NCBI GenBank assembly: GCA_023101885.1
Contig: JALPQD010000231.1
Span: 2,070,042-2,134,041 of the forward strand
Direction: 5' to 3'
Length of the DNA: 64,000 nucleotides
Origin: Typhlomys cinereus
Taxonomy: Eukaryota; Chordata; Mammalia; Rodentia; Platacanthomyidae
Made by a program: the position numbers and the translations under genes. Within the stretch, counting starts at the first letter, position 1. The number at the start of each line of letters is the position of its first letter. The notes under the pieces were generated by a model. That model saw only the letters and a list, made by a program, of their open reading frames with translations. It ran no database searches and was not told the DNA's origin. Shown in pieces: positions 47,634 to 61,165 of the stretch.

Positions 47634-48644
47634 TGCTTCTTAAGGATAGACATAAAGCCACAGGAAATCTTACTGTAATCCCTCAGTTACACATTTTGAT
47701 GCCGTTGGTAGGCTCTCCTCACACACAGAAAGTGTCCCTCAGACTGCACGCAGAGCGAGGTTGGTACTGGGTGACGTCACAATAGAAGAGAGCTGTCATG
47801 GCACAGATCAGCCCAGGTCACAAGACAGAGACGTGCATGTAGTCATTGAAAGCGAGAGAGTCCAGAGGTGGCGGGAGCCTCGGAGAATCATCCAACGTTG
47901 CAAGAACTCAGCTCTGTCCACTCCATTTCTCCAGTGTGCAAGCCCTCCGTCTGTCGACTACATATTGCTCTCAATTCTCACAGGTTACCCGAAGGAGACA
48001 GGCTGATTAATTCTTCAGGTTTGTAACTCAGTACTGAACAAGAACCAGAAACTTGGGTTTGGAATTTAAAATTTTGTTGAAATTACTCCTCCACAAACTA
48101 GGCAGTATGCATATAATTTGGGTGTTAAAGGTACTTCAAACTCAGTATGGAATCCTTGTCCCAGTAATGTGTTACATTTGTTCCATCATGTGGTAGTTTA
48201 TGGTTTAGTAGTTTCTTAAGCTTTTCACAGTCACTGGTCTTTAATAAGCCTGTAGGTACATGCATTAGTGTTTCTGATTACTAATGCATACTTAAGAGTT
48301 ATTTTTCCTTTCTTGTGAGTTTAAGCCATACAAATGCTTCTTTAGCAACAGGAAAGCATGACGTCGGCTCTGTTATAATATCCCCCAACAGTATGGCATC
48401 TAGCTTTGTAAATTGAACTACTTCACTATGGCGCCTTCATAACTATTGTCACATCTTTATGAAACCAAGACTTCATTACTTTTCCTCTGTTTTCATTTTC
48501 TCTGCTTCCAAAAAAATCATTTTAAATTGAGGTCTTTTACTGACTTTTTGTAACATAATACATAAAAGATGTAAATATAAATATAGAGCCGGTGAAAACA
48601 TCTTTCTTATACCCATGTTAGCAATGCTGTGTATAGACTTTGAA
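47634..48644. other. ASB17: ASB17 upstream region
   Basis: About 1 kb of unique sequence upstream of the ASB17 start codon. No TATA box at a convincing distance and no CpG island are seen. This is compatible with a tissue-restricted gene but proves nothing. Confidence 0.4.
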
Positions 48645-48960
48645 ATTTATTTTAAAGTTTTATTGTGTGTGTGTGTCCATGTATATTAGTGTGGACGCAT
48701 GGGTGGCACGGTGCACATGCAGAGGGCAGAGGACAACCTCGGATGCCAGGCGTTGTGTGGGTCAGAGTCTCTTGTTTCCTACCGTGTATGTCGGGGTAGC
48801 TTCCGGAGCTCCTACCTTGCAACAGGAGCTCTGGGGTGCAGGCACACACTGTTAGATCTGACTTTACAATGGCTTCTGTGAATTTGAATCAGGCCGTCAT
48901 GTTTGGATGGCGAGTGCTTCACCCATTGAACAGTCTTGTCAATGCCCTTTTGATTATTTT
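48645..48960 (-). mobile_element. B3/B2-like SINE
   Basis: On the minus strand the head lies near 48950 and a CA-rich tail near 48665. The internal sequence with cagagggcagaggacaacct on the plus strand is typical of rodent B3-type SINEs. Confidence 0.6.
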
Positions 48961-49117
48961 TGTGATTTTTTAAAATATTTTTCTCTGTGTAGAGTGTGTA
49001 ACGTGTACACAGAAGTGTAGAGATCAGAGGGACACCCTGGATTTTGGTCCACCTTGTTTGACACAGGTTCTATTTGCTGCTGTTGGCATATTTCTGTCTT
49101 TTCTTTTCTTTTTTTTT

Positions 49118-49389
49118 AAAAAACTTTTATTATTTATTCAGTTGTGCATGTGTATGTATGTATTCAGTTGTGCGTGTGTGCTCATGTATGTGTGTAGAAC
49201 CACAGGCGAATTTGGGAACCACCATGGACCACCTCCAGGGATTCACAGGCTCCGCCCTACCAGGACCAGAAACTCAGGCCACCCCCCGCTTCTGCCCTGC
49301 ATCTATACGTGGGGTGGGGTTTAGGATCTGAACTCAGAACCTTCCGCCTGCAAGGCAGAGGCTTAACTCCTGAGCTACCTCTCTAGTCC
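49118..49389 (-). mobile_element. tRNA-derived SINE, subtype B
   Basis: A minus-strand copy of the same subtype as 7037-7318, with its head end at 49389 and a TG-type tail at 49145-49195. Confidence 0.83.
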
Positions 49390-51269
49390 CTCTGTCTTTT
49401 CTTTTTTCTTTTCTACTGTGTGCTCCAAGCCAGCTGGTTCAGCCGTAAAATCTGGCATCCGTGAATGGTGCTCCTCTGTGCTGGATTGCTCTACATGGGC
49501 ACTGATTTTAGATATTTTAATTAATGAAGCAGGACTTTGGTCAGATAACCTTTTTTATGTACCTATTGATGGCACCAGAAGATTCCTTATCTCTGGCCTC
49601 TGATAGCACTGTGTTTCTTCAGTCTCCACCCTCTTTCAATTCCTGATAGAAATCCGGCTCCTTACTTTTTAATATTCTACAGTAGTCAAGCTGATAGAGT
49701 CCCACTCAGTATTTTTACTGCTACCTTGACAAATGAGATTCATTTAGGATTTCTTTTTGTATTTCATTTGTCATATCTAGTTTGGTTAGATGAGGTCCCC
49801 GCCCTTGGGGAGTGTTGTAATTCCAGTACACATTGCTGAAACAAACAAACAAAAAAAACAAACAAAACAACAACAACAACAACAACGTAACCTCAGGCAC
49901 TTTAAGGGACACCGGACTTAATTGGCTTAGAATTGCAGGTGACAGTCCCTCTCTGCAGGACTCCAGGGGCTCATTGCACCCCTCGGTGTGCTGCCGTCCT
50001 CATCAAGACCACGGAGTCCACGGGTGAGTGCAGGCGTTAGCATAAGCTAAGGAAGGGCCCCACCCAGCGTGGGTGATGCTGTGAAAAGGCCCTGCTCCTC
50101 GGTGTCAGCTGACCGAGGAGGGGAGGCCAGGGTTTACGCAGGCGCAGAGCCAGCACCAAGAGTTTCTCTAAAGAAACAGCATTCAACCAAGATTTAAAAA
50201 GCACACCTGAAACTAGTAGGTACTATTTATGAGCAGGAGAGAAAGGCCGGGAAAATTTGAGGGAGCCCCTCACCCTTGAGTCTCCTGCTTCCAGCACAGC
50301 TTTCTGCTGCGGGCGACCTCTCCCTCCCCGGCTGCGAGCCTGCGGGTTCCTGTGAGTCGCACCATCTACAAGGAAAGGACATGTCCCCAACTTTAGCAGC
50401 TTCAGATCTTACCTCATCAGTTTTACTTACATCAGTGGCTACTTAGGAGCCACTCAAGGAAGGAGAGAAGGAAAGGAAACGTTTCTTAGCAACCCTTTAA
50501 GATGTCCCCTGAGCACCCCCCGAGCGGTGCACAGGGCTAATGGGGACACATCGTGACGCGCTCAGAGCAGCACCCCTCTGCGCCCTCCAATGTGCCGACT
50601 CTCCTCTCCAGCACCTTTCTAATATCGTGAAAAAGCTCTGAGCTCTGCTTGGGACTGGCTGGGTCTGAAGTTCTTCTCTGCGGAGCCCTGACTTCAGTGT
50701 GGCCTGGAGCCCAGCTCCCTAAATGATGCGATCACATGATGCGATCACTAGCTGCTAGTTTGATTTCTGCTCGCTCGCTGCTGACGCCCAGGTGGAGAGA
50801 GAAGAGGACACATGTCCCAGCTGGGTAAGTCACGATGAAAACCCCCGAGGCAGAAGAAGAAGCGGGACAGCGCTTCCGCCTTCTTTCACTAACGTGTAGC
50901 TTCCGCCTTCACCGGTCACTCCATTCGCTAGTTGTCCTGACTGCTGATAGCTTCTCGGATGTTGACGCTTCTTTCCTTGCTTACCTCTTTAGCATAATTG
51001 AATAAAAATATCTAGGGTCATATATTTTCTATTGAGTATCACTTAGACCATAATTACTATTTTTCACTGGATATTTTTTCTAAATTTTCTCTTTTGTCTT
51101 GCCTTCTTTTGGGGGCTAAGAAATGCTTAGAAAATAATGTAAGGAAATATATGCATTGTAGAAGAAAAATGAGGTATCTTTTCCTCACCTACCGGGATGT
51201 TCGTGGCTAAGATTCCTGTAACAAAGATTCACAAGAGATATTTTTGTTTTCGTTACTTCGGCAGTGAAT
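49390..51269. other. Intergenic stretch, mostly unique
   Basis: It contains a short (CAA)n run at 49864-49886 and moderately G/C-rich sequence at 49950-50900. No gene or named repeat is recognised. Confidence 0.5.
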
Positions 51270-52830
51270 TTGTGTTTTCATTGCCTCCTTCCTCCCCCAT
51301 CCCACACCCCCAGTTTTTTCCTTGACCAGTTTCCTTCAGTCTCCCACATCCTGCATGGACGGTCCACGGGGATCCATCTGTGACGCCAGCGCTAGATGGA
51401 GTCTGGGCGTCTGCCAGGGATGCAGTGGTGAGTTGTAGAGCAGGGGGTCACCCTTCTCTCGGCCATAACGTCTCTCAAGGCAGCATCGCATATCATGGGA
51501 TTTTCCTCGCTCCGTGGTAAAACATTGCTGCCCCAAGCTACTGTGGAGACCTAGTGGAAACAGACACTTGCATTGAGTTCTTGGGTGGGGCAGCCTCGGC
51601 ATAGACAGAGGTCACCTTCTGGCCACACCTCTCCCCGTCCTCTGGATCTTCCATTCTTACCGCATGGCTCCCCAAGCCTGAGATAGGGGTCCCTATTAGG
51701 GCCAAGTTGTCCGGCATCACTTTTACTTTGTTCTTTGGCCAGTTGTAGTTCTCTTCATTACACGTTTTCACGCACAGGGTGCTTCTGGGCTGAGTGCCGA
51801 GTGCTTCTTTGATTTATGGGTCTAATGATAAGTGTTTGGTAGCTCACTTCACATATTATAGTTAACACTCTGAAGGCTGTTCTCGCCTAAGGCCTGGGTC
51901 TCTATCTGTGGCACCTGGCTTGGTTACACTAAGGCCTGTGGTCTCTCTATCTGTGGCACCTGGCTTGGTTTACACTAAGGCCTGTGGTCTCTATCTGTGG
52001 CACCTGGCTTGGTTTAAACTAAGGCTTGTGGTCTCTATCTGTGGCACCTGGCTTGGTTTACACTAAGGCCTGTGGTCTCTATCTGTGGCACCTGGCTTGG
52101 TTTACACTAAGGCCTGTGGTCTCTCTATCTGTGGCACCTGGCTTGGTTTACACTAAGGCCTGTGGTCTCTATCTGTGGGCACCTGGCTTGGTTTACCCTA
52201 AGGCCTGTGGTCTCTATCTGTGGCACCTGGCTTGGTTTACACTAAGGCTTGTGGTCTCTATCTGTGGCACCTGGCTTGGTTTACACTAAGGCCTGTGGTC
52301 TCTATCTGTGGGCACCTGGCTTGGTTTACACTAAGGCCTGTGGTCTCTCTATCTGTGGCACCTGGCTTGGTTTACACTAAGGCCTGTGGCCTCTATCTGT
52401 GGGCACCTGGCTTGGTTTACCAGGGATGCGTTCCCTGCTGTGGAATGGGCCCAGAGTCATCAGAAAGCAGCTGGTTACCCCCACACCTCGCAGGCCACTG
52501 TTGCACTTGGCCTCCTCCAACGGTTACTGCAGCGAGCAGCACTTCCAGGGGGTGAGGGGTTGACCGTTACTTCTCCCTAGTAGCTCCGTCATGCCTTCCG
52601 GCCCTCCAGGCCAGCATGGAGGAAGCTTCCAGTTCTGTTCCAGCTCCCCTGGCCGCCCCTTGAGGTCCTTGTGGTGCCTTTACCTGTCAGGCTCTGCAGG
52701 GCAGACTGTAACAGTGACAAAGGCTTATTTTTTGGGGGGGAGGAGGGTGTCTTTGAGGTCTTTCTTTCCAACAGTTCTTTAGGGGGCATCACTTTCCTAG
52801 TAGTGGGGGAATCTCCTTAATCACCCACAG
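51270..52830 (-). mobile_element. Old L1 3'-UTR remnant containing a VNTR
   Basis: The sequence is homologous by eye to 15235-16330, with the shared block ggctgagtgccgagtgcttc near 51789 and an acaaaggc block near 52720. It is split by the 44-bp tandem array at 51889-52420. Minus strand. Confidence 0.55.
51889..52420. repeat. 44-bp minisatellite, 12 copies
   Basis: The core gtggcacctggcttggttta recurs 12 times. Variants differ by a tctc/tctctc count and by gtggc/gtgggc. The array is embedded in an old L1 3'-UTR remnant. Confidence 0.93.
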
Positions 52831-55754
52831 CTGTGTTTTGTTTGCTTGGTGTTAGTTTTTACTCCCCTTTCCTATCACTTATTCCTTTACTTCCCACTCT
52901 CCTTAAATGTTTCTTCTCTATTGCCCCTTCTCCCTTTAGTCTGTTACTTTTCCTATTTTACATTCCTCACCTACCTCTGTGTTCCCAATTTCTAGTTTAT
53001 GGCTATTATTAGAGTATTGAGACCATGTAACCCAGGAACCTAGGGTTGCCTCAGGAATCTCATTCTAGGAGAAGGAAAAGGCTGGTGTCCCTGGGTGGGG
53101 GGGGCTGTCTCCTGGAAAGAGACTTAGCGCTCTTCTGACTTGAAAGATCACCTTGCAGGGGAGGCTGCAGCCAAGGCAATGGATGATGGGCAGGACCGTG
53201 GCGTGACCAGGACTGCTTAGCTGTGCCGACCGCTGGCCCTCTGCTTAAACCCACACCTCACATCAAGACCCTGAAGATGGACAGGAGAGGGAGAGGTCAC
53301 TGATCTCTTGATTTGCTCCTCTTCTCCACGTAGAGTATGTTTCCATCCTCTAATTTTCACTACTCACTGTCTCTTTAATTGGCCTGTTGAGGATAGTGTT
53401 AGAGTCTTTTTTCAGAGCTACCACAGTCCAGGGTCTGACCTTAACTCTGGCAACAATCAGAGAGCAAAAGGTAATATTAACTAAACTAGGGGACCTAAAG
53501 CCCCGAGAGTTCAGATCTTTGTGAGTCCCTGCAAAACATTCATTCCTTCTGAACGTATGGTGAGACGCCTGTCATTCTGGAGTCCTCTGAGAAGAAGGCA
53601 CCTTCCCTGGGTCTTACGGTCTGACCAGAAAAGATGAGGTCACTGTCCTTCCTGCTTCCCTTCCCTCATTTTTAGGCGGCATGTTCTGAACCCCAGCAGT
53701 GGAATAGTCTGATGAGAAGGTAGGATTCACCGAACCCCAGAATGTTGCCTGGATCTACCAAACAGGGGAGATGCATTTCTGTGGTTTTTCTGAGATTGTG
53801 TTTGAGCTTCAGAAAATCTTTGTCTTGATTCTCTTAGGTAATATCAAGCTACAAATAATCATTGCTAACAAAAATAGCTAACTTTTTATTTCTTTTTCAT
53901 CACAGTAATTTGTACGTATACTGTGAAAGCACCAGATTATATTAATTATTGGATAATTTTATAGTTTTTTTAATTCCCAGGAGAAAAACAATTAGTACAT
54001 AGAAGTTAAATTAGTGAAGTGTTACGTATCCATGAGCCTTTTTCCAATGTTAAGTGGTTATGAAATTTTTTTTTCTAGCCGAGATGACTTCAGTGGCTTT
54101 CCATACAATTCAGTGTGAAGCTGCCTTTTAGCAGTCCTTAAACACAACTCGATGTGACTTGCTCACCCTGAGAAACTGGCATTTCAAATTGTGATTCTTT
54201 TACCCCCCAAAGCAAGAAGGCCTGGTTTTTCTTACAGCTGGAGTGATTTGAAAGAAGTTAATTTAAGAGGTCAAATGCTAACTCGTGGCCGCTCAGATCC
54301 TTTGGTCTGCAGTCCTAAGTCTGTAGGGCGGAAGGAGCCACTGACTACAAGATGCTACAGAAACTGGTTCTGAGATGTCTGGTCATCGGGGCAGAAGGAT
54401 CCACGTCATAGCACAGAAAAGCCTGCACTGGAGCCAGTGAAATATCTCTCTTGGCACATTCAGCACCCCTGGAAACAGCTGCACGATGTCCAAATCTGCA
54501 TGCCGCTGGTAAATTCATGACCAAACCACTAAAAAGGGGGAACAAGGGTTACCATTGTCTGGTTATAGTTATTACTCTAACTTGGCAGGAGAGTCCACAC
54601 CTCCACCCCCCCCCCCAAGGAACTAGCCACACTATATCCACCAGGCTTCTAAGAGTGGGACAGACCTCCCTTGCCAGAAGAGGTCAGGGAAGGGTCGGAC
54701 TGGGAGAAAATGGCGCTGTACACGGGCTGAAGACTAGATGGAGCAGGAGTGAAGCTGTGACGGGGCCTCGGGTCTTACGGCCAGACATGAAGGTGGGCGA
54801 CCTGTTCAGGGCCCGGGAGGTTGGAGGGGCGTGGAGTAAGAGATCAACAAAAACAAAATGTACACAAAACATGTCCTAATGAAAGCTATTACTCTGCGCT
54901 GACTCGAAGTGTCCTGAAGACTAGTCCCTGCTTCAAGCCAAGTGTCGCGTTAAGGCTACTGCAATTAGTGCCTGTGGATTTTTACAATTAATTCATTTTG
55001 TGAATTGTGTGTGTTGATGTCAGTATAAAGATTGGAAAACTCAGAAAAGATAAAAATATATGAATAAGCCCCCCAGATCTGTAATTTTATGGGAGGGAAT
55101 TTAAATTTGCCCTTTTTCTAAAATGATGAAACTTTGACTGTGCCTACTATTCCTATAGGGCTGCTTTGTAATGAAATTTTTTTTTTGCCTTAATAGTAGT
55201 AATGCTGAGAGCAACTTGGAATGTACTTGGTGTGTCATGCATCTGGGGAGGGGTCACAGAACACAGAACAGATTTCTGAAAAATGTGGGGAGTTAAAATC
55301 AGTGTGTTCAGCTACTCCCTTAAAGTTAATTTTGCTTTAAAATAAAATTCTTGGCCAAAAGTATATTAAAATGAAAGTATAATTTGCCTTGGACTACCAC
55401 AGAATTTTGCCAGTCCTTGCCATTTCAGCGTTTAACTAGAAATTGAACATACATATTTCTAACATTTTTTTTTCTGTAAGCAGATGGAAACTCAAAAGAT
55501 TTCTTGTAAAGCAAATCAGTGAACAAAACCACAAATCACTAACAACCCCCCAAAAAATATCTACAGTTGTAATCACCTCTCTAATAAGATAGGATCGTTA
55601 ATTGTGGGAGATGTTTTCATCTATCCAGTTTTGGTTAAGTCTGTCATACTGTGGACACTCATTCAAACACAGAGGACAGCTCTTTAGGCCACACAAAGGA
55701 CCAAATAGACACTGTAAGGCCGACATAAAGGCGATGCACGTTAGCCGCAGAAGG
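52831..55754. other. Intergenic stretch, unresolved old repeat sequence
   Basis: The composition at 52830-53700 suggests more old retroelement sequence continuing from the L1 remnant, but no diagnostic motif was found. No LTR ends, primer-binding site or retroviral gene is seen. The rest is unremarkable. Confidence 0.4.
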
Positions 55755-55832
55755 ATGGGATCTGGGGATCTGAACTCAGGTCCTTTTGCTTGTGAGGCTA
55801 ATGCTTTAACTCCTAAGCCATGTCCTCAGTTC
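55755..55832 (-). mobile_element. tRNA-derived SINE head fragment
   Basis: Only the head and B-box region are present (plus-strand gatctgaactcaggtccttt). Confidence 0.65.
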
Positions 55833-55839
55833 CTTGCTG

Positions 55840-56200
55840 GGCCGACTACTGTGCAGGTCGGGTAGAGGTAGACGTCCCGAGGGAGCTCTTGGGTGTGGCA
55901 CTTGTCCCGCCCAGAGGATGCTGTCTGGCAGCGCCCCTCTCCTTCAGACTCCTGCGTTTTTATCTGCCACCTCCTCCACAATGTTCCCTGAGCCTGGCGA
56001 TGTGGTGGTGGTGGTGATGGTTTTGATGTCCTGTTTAGAACCGAGCTCTCCACAGTCGCTTACTCTCTGCACATTGGCCAGTTGTGATTCTCTGCACTGA
56101 ACGCTTCCACTGCGGAAGGATGTTTCTTGGTGGAGGGCCTGAGAGCTTCTCTAGCTTATGGGAATAAGGACAGAGTTAAGATGACACTTTAAAATTCATG
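55840..56200 (-). mobile_element. L1 3'-UTR remnant, diverged
   Basis: It carries a degenerate form of the shared L1 3'-UTR end block (gagagcttctctagcttatg near 56140) preceded by C-rich sequence. Identification is by similarity to the other remnants in this window only. Confidence 0.4.
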
Positions 56201-57279
56201 ACAGGATAAGAAGCCAATTTTGGCAGCACTGGTCTAGTAATGAACCCATTCTGAAGCAGCCTTAAAGCAAAGGACTCCCAAGACAGAGACGCAAAAGATG
56301 CAAGTTTGTGCATGTGTGTGAGTGTATGCATGAGCGTAGGGTACACATATGCATATGTATATACATATATGTATATGATTTTTTTTATGGCAGGAGCAGT
56401 CCCAAGGTCTTCAAAGAGTTGGCAGTTTGGAGACCCGAGAGACTCACTGGTTAAATTTCACTTAAAGGCCAGTCGACTTGAAACCTAGGAAGAACAAGTT
56501 TTGGTGTGAATCAGAGCAAGAATTAAGGCAACCTTAGAGGTCAGAGGCATTTAGCAAGAGTGGGTCTCTGTTACTTGATGGAAGATGCACTTGTACTCTA
56601 TCGAGCTCGTCATCTGATTGGCTGAGGCCCATTTGTACATTTGCTTCACTGCTGCAGCCAGAAGAAATGCTCCTTTGGCTGAATCTTCTCTCCCATAAGC
56701 ACTCAGGGCGATGAGCTTCCGGATGCTGCACAGTCCAGTCAAGGACACACCCAAGATGAGCCGCCATCACGGTCTATTGCAGGCTCCGCGGCTGGCCCTG
56801 CTTTTCCTTTTGCAGCCTATTTTATTCAAGGTTTGCTATTTTTACAGAATGAGGAAAGGGAAATGCCCATTTCCCTAGATATATACGTATCTATTAATTT
56901 AGATTAAATTCTATCTAATTTATTTATTTACTTACTTATTTTCACCACCTGTGCAAGCAGAAATCTTCTCCCACCCAGGGCTGACTGTTCAATCGTCTTG
57001 ATTGGAATTTAGAATCCTGAGTCGTTTTATGAAAGTGAAATTTTAAAACACGGATCTGAAAGCGTGAGTGTCAGTGTTGGGCACGCAGCCTCGTGGTACC
57101 TCCTATGGTTAGTTGAATTAGCATTTCTGGAGCTGGGTCGGAGAAATCCCTCCCTTTGCACCTTGGCTCAGATTCCACACTGTACAAAGCAGCAGGATCC
57201 TCACACTGGCTAGCGGGACTGAGCAACTGGCAGAGCTCCATGGTCAGTGAGACGCTATCTTAAAATCTAAGTGGAGTGT

Positions 57280-57487
57280 GGAGAGAAGGTGCAGGGCTTA
57301 AAGCCTTTTGCCCCACGAGCAAAAGGATCTTAGTTTGGATTCCTTAGACCCCACATAAAAATGCTGGGTGGAAAAGAAGACACTGCAATTCCAGCCCTGG
57401 AAATCAGCCTGGGAAACACGATAAGGAGAGAACAATCCAGGACACTTCCCATTGTCACCTTTGGGTCTCCACTGGCACACATATGCT

Positions 57488-57535
<48 letters not shown>
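57280..57535 (+). mobile_element. tRNA-derived SINE, subtype A, continuing into a long microsatellite
   Basis: The diverged head gtggagagaaggtgcagggc and the shared body end directly in the CA-rich array that runs to 57794. Confidence 0.75.
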
Positions 57536-57537
<2 letters not shown>

Positions 57538-57752
57538 ACATACACACATACACACAGATACACACACATACACACATACATACATACACACATACATACA
57601 CACGCACAGGTACACACACATACACACACAGATACACACACACATACATATATACACATACACACAAACATACACACACAAATACACACATATACCCACA
57701 GGTACACACACATACACACAGGTACACATACACACATACATACATACACATA

Positions 57753-57794
<42 letters not shown>
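57494..57794. repeat. Long interrupted CA/TA microsatellite
   Basis: (CA)n is followed by about 250 bp of mixed cacata, cataca and caggta units and a second (CA)n. It grew from the tail of the SINE at 57280. Confidence 0.93.
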
Positions 57795-57797
<3 letters not shown>

Positions 57798-57859
57798 GCC
57801 AGTCGAGGAAGACACCCAACCTCCAAGCATAGGCACACTTACGTGCACATGCATACAAA

Positions 57860-60049
57860 CATATGCATAAAGAAAAATATATTATTAGTTGATAGAAACC
57901 TTTGTCTTCTCAGTGTATTTGGTATTAGAATGCCAAAATAGATTCTAAAGGAAAATATATTTGACCAGTATTAATCTCCATTCTTTGGTTTTGTGGCATA
58001 ATGATAAAAAACTATAAGCCACTAGACAAGTAATTTCTCCAGCGTACCCTCCTGCAAAGATAATATTTCCTTTGGCAGAGATATTCCTTATTCCTGCTGA
58101 TGTCATTAGAAAATGACAAGGTCAACTAAAATGAGAAATTGACAGGGCCTCGGTCTCCCCAGCTCTTAATAAGTATTGTCAAAAGAAATAATAATCACAT
58201 TGCGCTCATTTGTCCTTGAAGTGTCTTTAGAAAACAATCCTGCCAGCAAAGCTAAAGTGAGATCCAAAGCAGCCAGGAGAAAGCAGAAGCCATTGAAGTA
58301 TTCTTCCTGGCTCTTCCTTGGCTTGCACGCCAGGGTACCTGCTGCACTTTCCCTAAGATGGCAGAAAGCGAAGTGTTACGGAGCGCTCATGAGTGAAGAC
58401 CCGTGTATCCGTGTGTCCCGGCGTGTAAGTGGAAGCCAGGCTCCTGAGAAGTGTGTGCTTCAAGGACTTGATCCCAAAGAAGCAGCGGGCCTCATGGCCG
58501 ACGCAAGACTCCAGGCAAAGTCGTGAAATTACACAATTGTATTCTTCCACCTCTGCACATCACACTGGCTTGCAAGAGCATCCCGGAAAGGTGTGTCTAT
58601 TGAAGGCTTAGTCTTCGGCCTCTGGTGTCGGGAGGCGAAGGGACAGTTGAGAGCCGAGGTCTGGTGAGAGCAAGTGCCCTGAACAGGGACCCTCAGGCCC
58701 TGGTTGCATCCTGTGCCTTTTGCTTCCCAGTTGCCGTGAGGTGAGCATCATTGTCCGTCGTGGGTTCCCTGCGCCGTGCAGAACAGGAAACCACGAGCCC
58801 AAAGGAACCTTTCCTTTGTTTAAGTGGCTCCGTCTCAGCTGGTTGCTACATCGGTGCAAAGTGAACACAGGCAAGGCTTGTGTCCCTTCTTGGGTTCCCG
58901 CACCCCCAGGCTCAGGGGGTGCTGTGGTGACGGGAAGCGAGCACAGGCCTGCCTTCTGTTCTTTGAGTCCCACATCTTTCGTTTCCGCACCTTGTGTTCC
59001 AGGCAAAGCTGTGATGAACTCATGCCTCAAGACGCTGGACGCGTAGGAATCGCCGTGCTGCGCCCACCGCCCCTCTTAAAGCGTCGCGGGCAGTGAGTTT
59101 GAAGAGGTCTGCTTTAGGCATCGGCGGGCACCAGGGCTCCTTTGAGAAGGAGCTGTTCAGAGATGCCATTCATGGCGTGGGCTCTCCTTTCCTCCCAGGC
59201 CAGTCACAGCGCCAATCCCTTTCACCTTGCTCATGGCAGCGTCTCTTGGTCCTTCCTTCACAGGGTGTGTCTGTGGTGGTGAGTTCCAGTCGGCAACGGG
59301 ACACCTGAGAACCCAGCCTTACGCACCATGAGGAATCGTCTAGTGCAGCCTGTCTGCTTGCACGGTTGCTGGGAACTGTCTCGTAAGCAAGTCCGTCTAC
59401 TAGCGTGGTTGGTGTGGGCAGACTCAGTGCATAGTGGGTGGGACCATCCCTGGCCAGCTGGACAGAATGGCGAGAGGACTGGACTGGGTAGAGTTCGGCA
59501 AGCGCAAGCAGTCCTTGGTCCTTGTCGCTTCGTGTGTTCTATGGCGCGGAGCACGTGCTCTTGGTACGTGCTCCTCCAGGTGCTGTCGTCTGTCTCCATC
59601 TCCAGAAGGCACTGGAAACCTAACTGTGGAAAGGGGGGCACTCGCATCTGATGTCACCCACCCGGGCCTGTTCTTTTTCAGTCCCTCTTGTGACGTGGTA
59701 TCACCATCTAACTTCACCCTGCAAGTCTGTTCCTTCCCAGGTCCCTGCTACGACATAACACCCCCCTAGGTCACCCGTCCAAGGCTCTTCCTCCCAAGTG
59801 ACACGTGTCACACCCTCAAGCCAGAACCTGAGGCATGGTTTTTGCACATTTGCTCTCACCCCCCCTTACCCTCAGACAGTGTCTCCTCTCTGGCAGTCTG
59901 CCGACCTCTTTCTTTCCCCTCACATGTGCGACTTCACACAAGAAGCCATCAACTGTTGCCTGTTTCCAGCATGTCCGAGCTCCTGGTCTAGACCTCTCCT
60001 GATTTGTTCCATCGTACTCTGAACCATACTGCAAAACTGTGTTTCTTTT
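57860..60049. other. Intergenic stretch without recognised gene
   Basis: G/C content rises at 58600-59700 with scattered CpGs. Overlapping open frames on both strands up to about 140 codons show no recognisable domain and no splice pattern. No gene is called. Confidence 0.5.
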
Positions 60050-60262
60050 CAAAGTTTTATTTCTATTTTTGAGATAGGGTCTCGTGTGTCTCAAACATAC
60101 TAGGTAGCCAAAGATGACCTTGAATTTCTCATCTTCCAACCTCCACTTCCTGAACAGGGGACCACAGGCACGTACCACTCTGTCCAGTTCATGGGGTTCC
60201 AGAGATCAGACCCAGGGCTTCTGTCATGCTAGGCAGACACTCCGTCGACAGCCCTGCATTGC
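60050..60262 (-). mobile_element. B4-like composite SINE (B1 part plus ID part)
   Basis: On the plus strand it reads ttgagatagggtctcgtgtg, then ccacaggcacgtaccactct (reverse B1), then gacccagggcttctgtcatg (reverse ID). This order is that of rodent B4 elements. Confidence 0.6.
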
Positions 60263-60771
60263 TACCCTTCAGAGCTCTTCTTCCACGTCACAGCTTTCGA
60301 AGTAAAATGATAATTAGTCCTCCCTGGACAGAGTAAAGTACTTCATATGTGCATAACCAAATCGAGCTAGCCTCCTCTCCCCACAGACTCCGAAATAAAG
60401 CCACAGTGCAAGGGTGTGTTAAGCCCACATTAACTTTGGGTCTTGGCTTATCTTCTACTTCACCAATTTCATGTGCACATGAACTAATAAAATTCAGGCA
60501 CACAGATAAGTGGATTTTATTTATATTTTCTGAAAAACAATAACATGCTCATTACGTGGTTAGTTAGCTTTTACTTTTATTTTTAAAGTAAATTGTATCA
60601 TGCTGTAAAGATTTGTGCTTTAAAACACTTCAATGGCTTCCCATGACGTTTAATGTTTCTTCAAAAGATTATAAAATTCTATTTAATTTGGCAAGTAAAA
60701 GAGATGAAATAGTCTTGTTGTATTATATGTACAAGTATACACATGCATAATTTATTTATTGTGTATCTGCA

Positions 60772-61165
60772 CACAGGTGACAGTTGCACAGACATAAACT
60801 TGACAACTAAAGGCTGAGCTTTAGGCACACCTGTGAGGAACTCGTAGCTAAGGCAAGCCCTGAGCACGCCTGCAGAAGACCCACTGACATGGGCAGACCC
60901 AGTCCACGGCTAGGGGAGCATTGCCCCAGCAGCGGATGCGAGGCAGGGAGCTGATTCCGTAAGTGGGGTTCCTTCGGCAGACCGGAAGTCTGGCGAGGTT
61001 TGCCCCTCTCCAGCAATCCCTGTGGCTGTGGTTCCCGCTCCTAGTGCTGGTGTGAGCTCTGTCTCCCACCAAGGTGCGTGAGAACTGCAGCCCAGAATTG
61101 TGAGCAGGAACACCTATTCCCCGAAGCTCACTGGCCGTGACTTGATCAGCAACAGGGAGGCGATT
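60772..61165 (+). mobile_element. Diverged interspersed repeat, possibly URR1-like (copy 3)
   Basis: The most diverged copy, recognisable from cataaacttgacaactaaag, the ctggtgtgagctctgtctcc block and the final gatcagcaacaggg block. Confidence 0.4.

Noticed and set aside
52830..53800. Endogenous retrovirus LTR
   Set aside because: No TG...CA ends, duplicated LTR, primer-binding site or gag/pol similarity could be found by eye.
57330..57941. Cys/Val- or Thr/His-rich open frames up to 174 codons on both strands
   Set aside because: They are translations of CA/TG microsatellite DNA.
58600..59700. A gene or CpG island in the G/C-richer intergenic stretch
   Set aside because: CpG density is only moderate, the open frames overlap on both strands without splice logic, and no domain is recognised.
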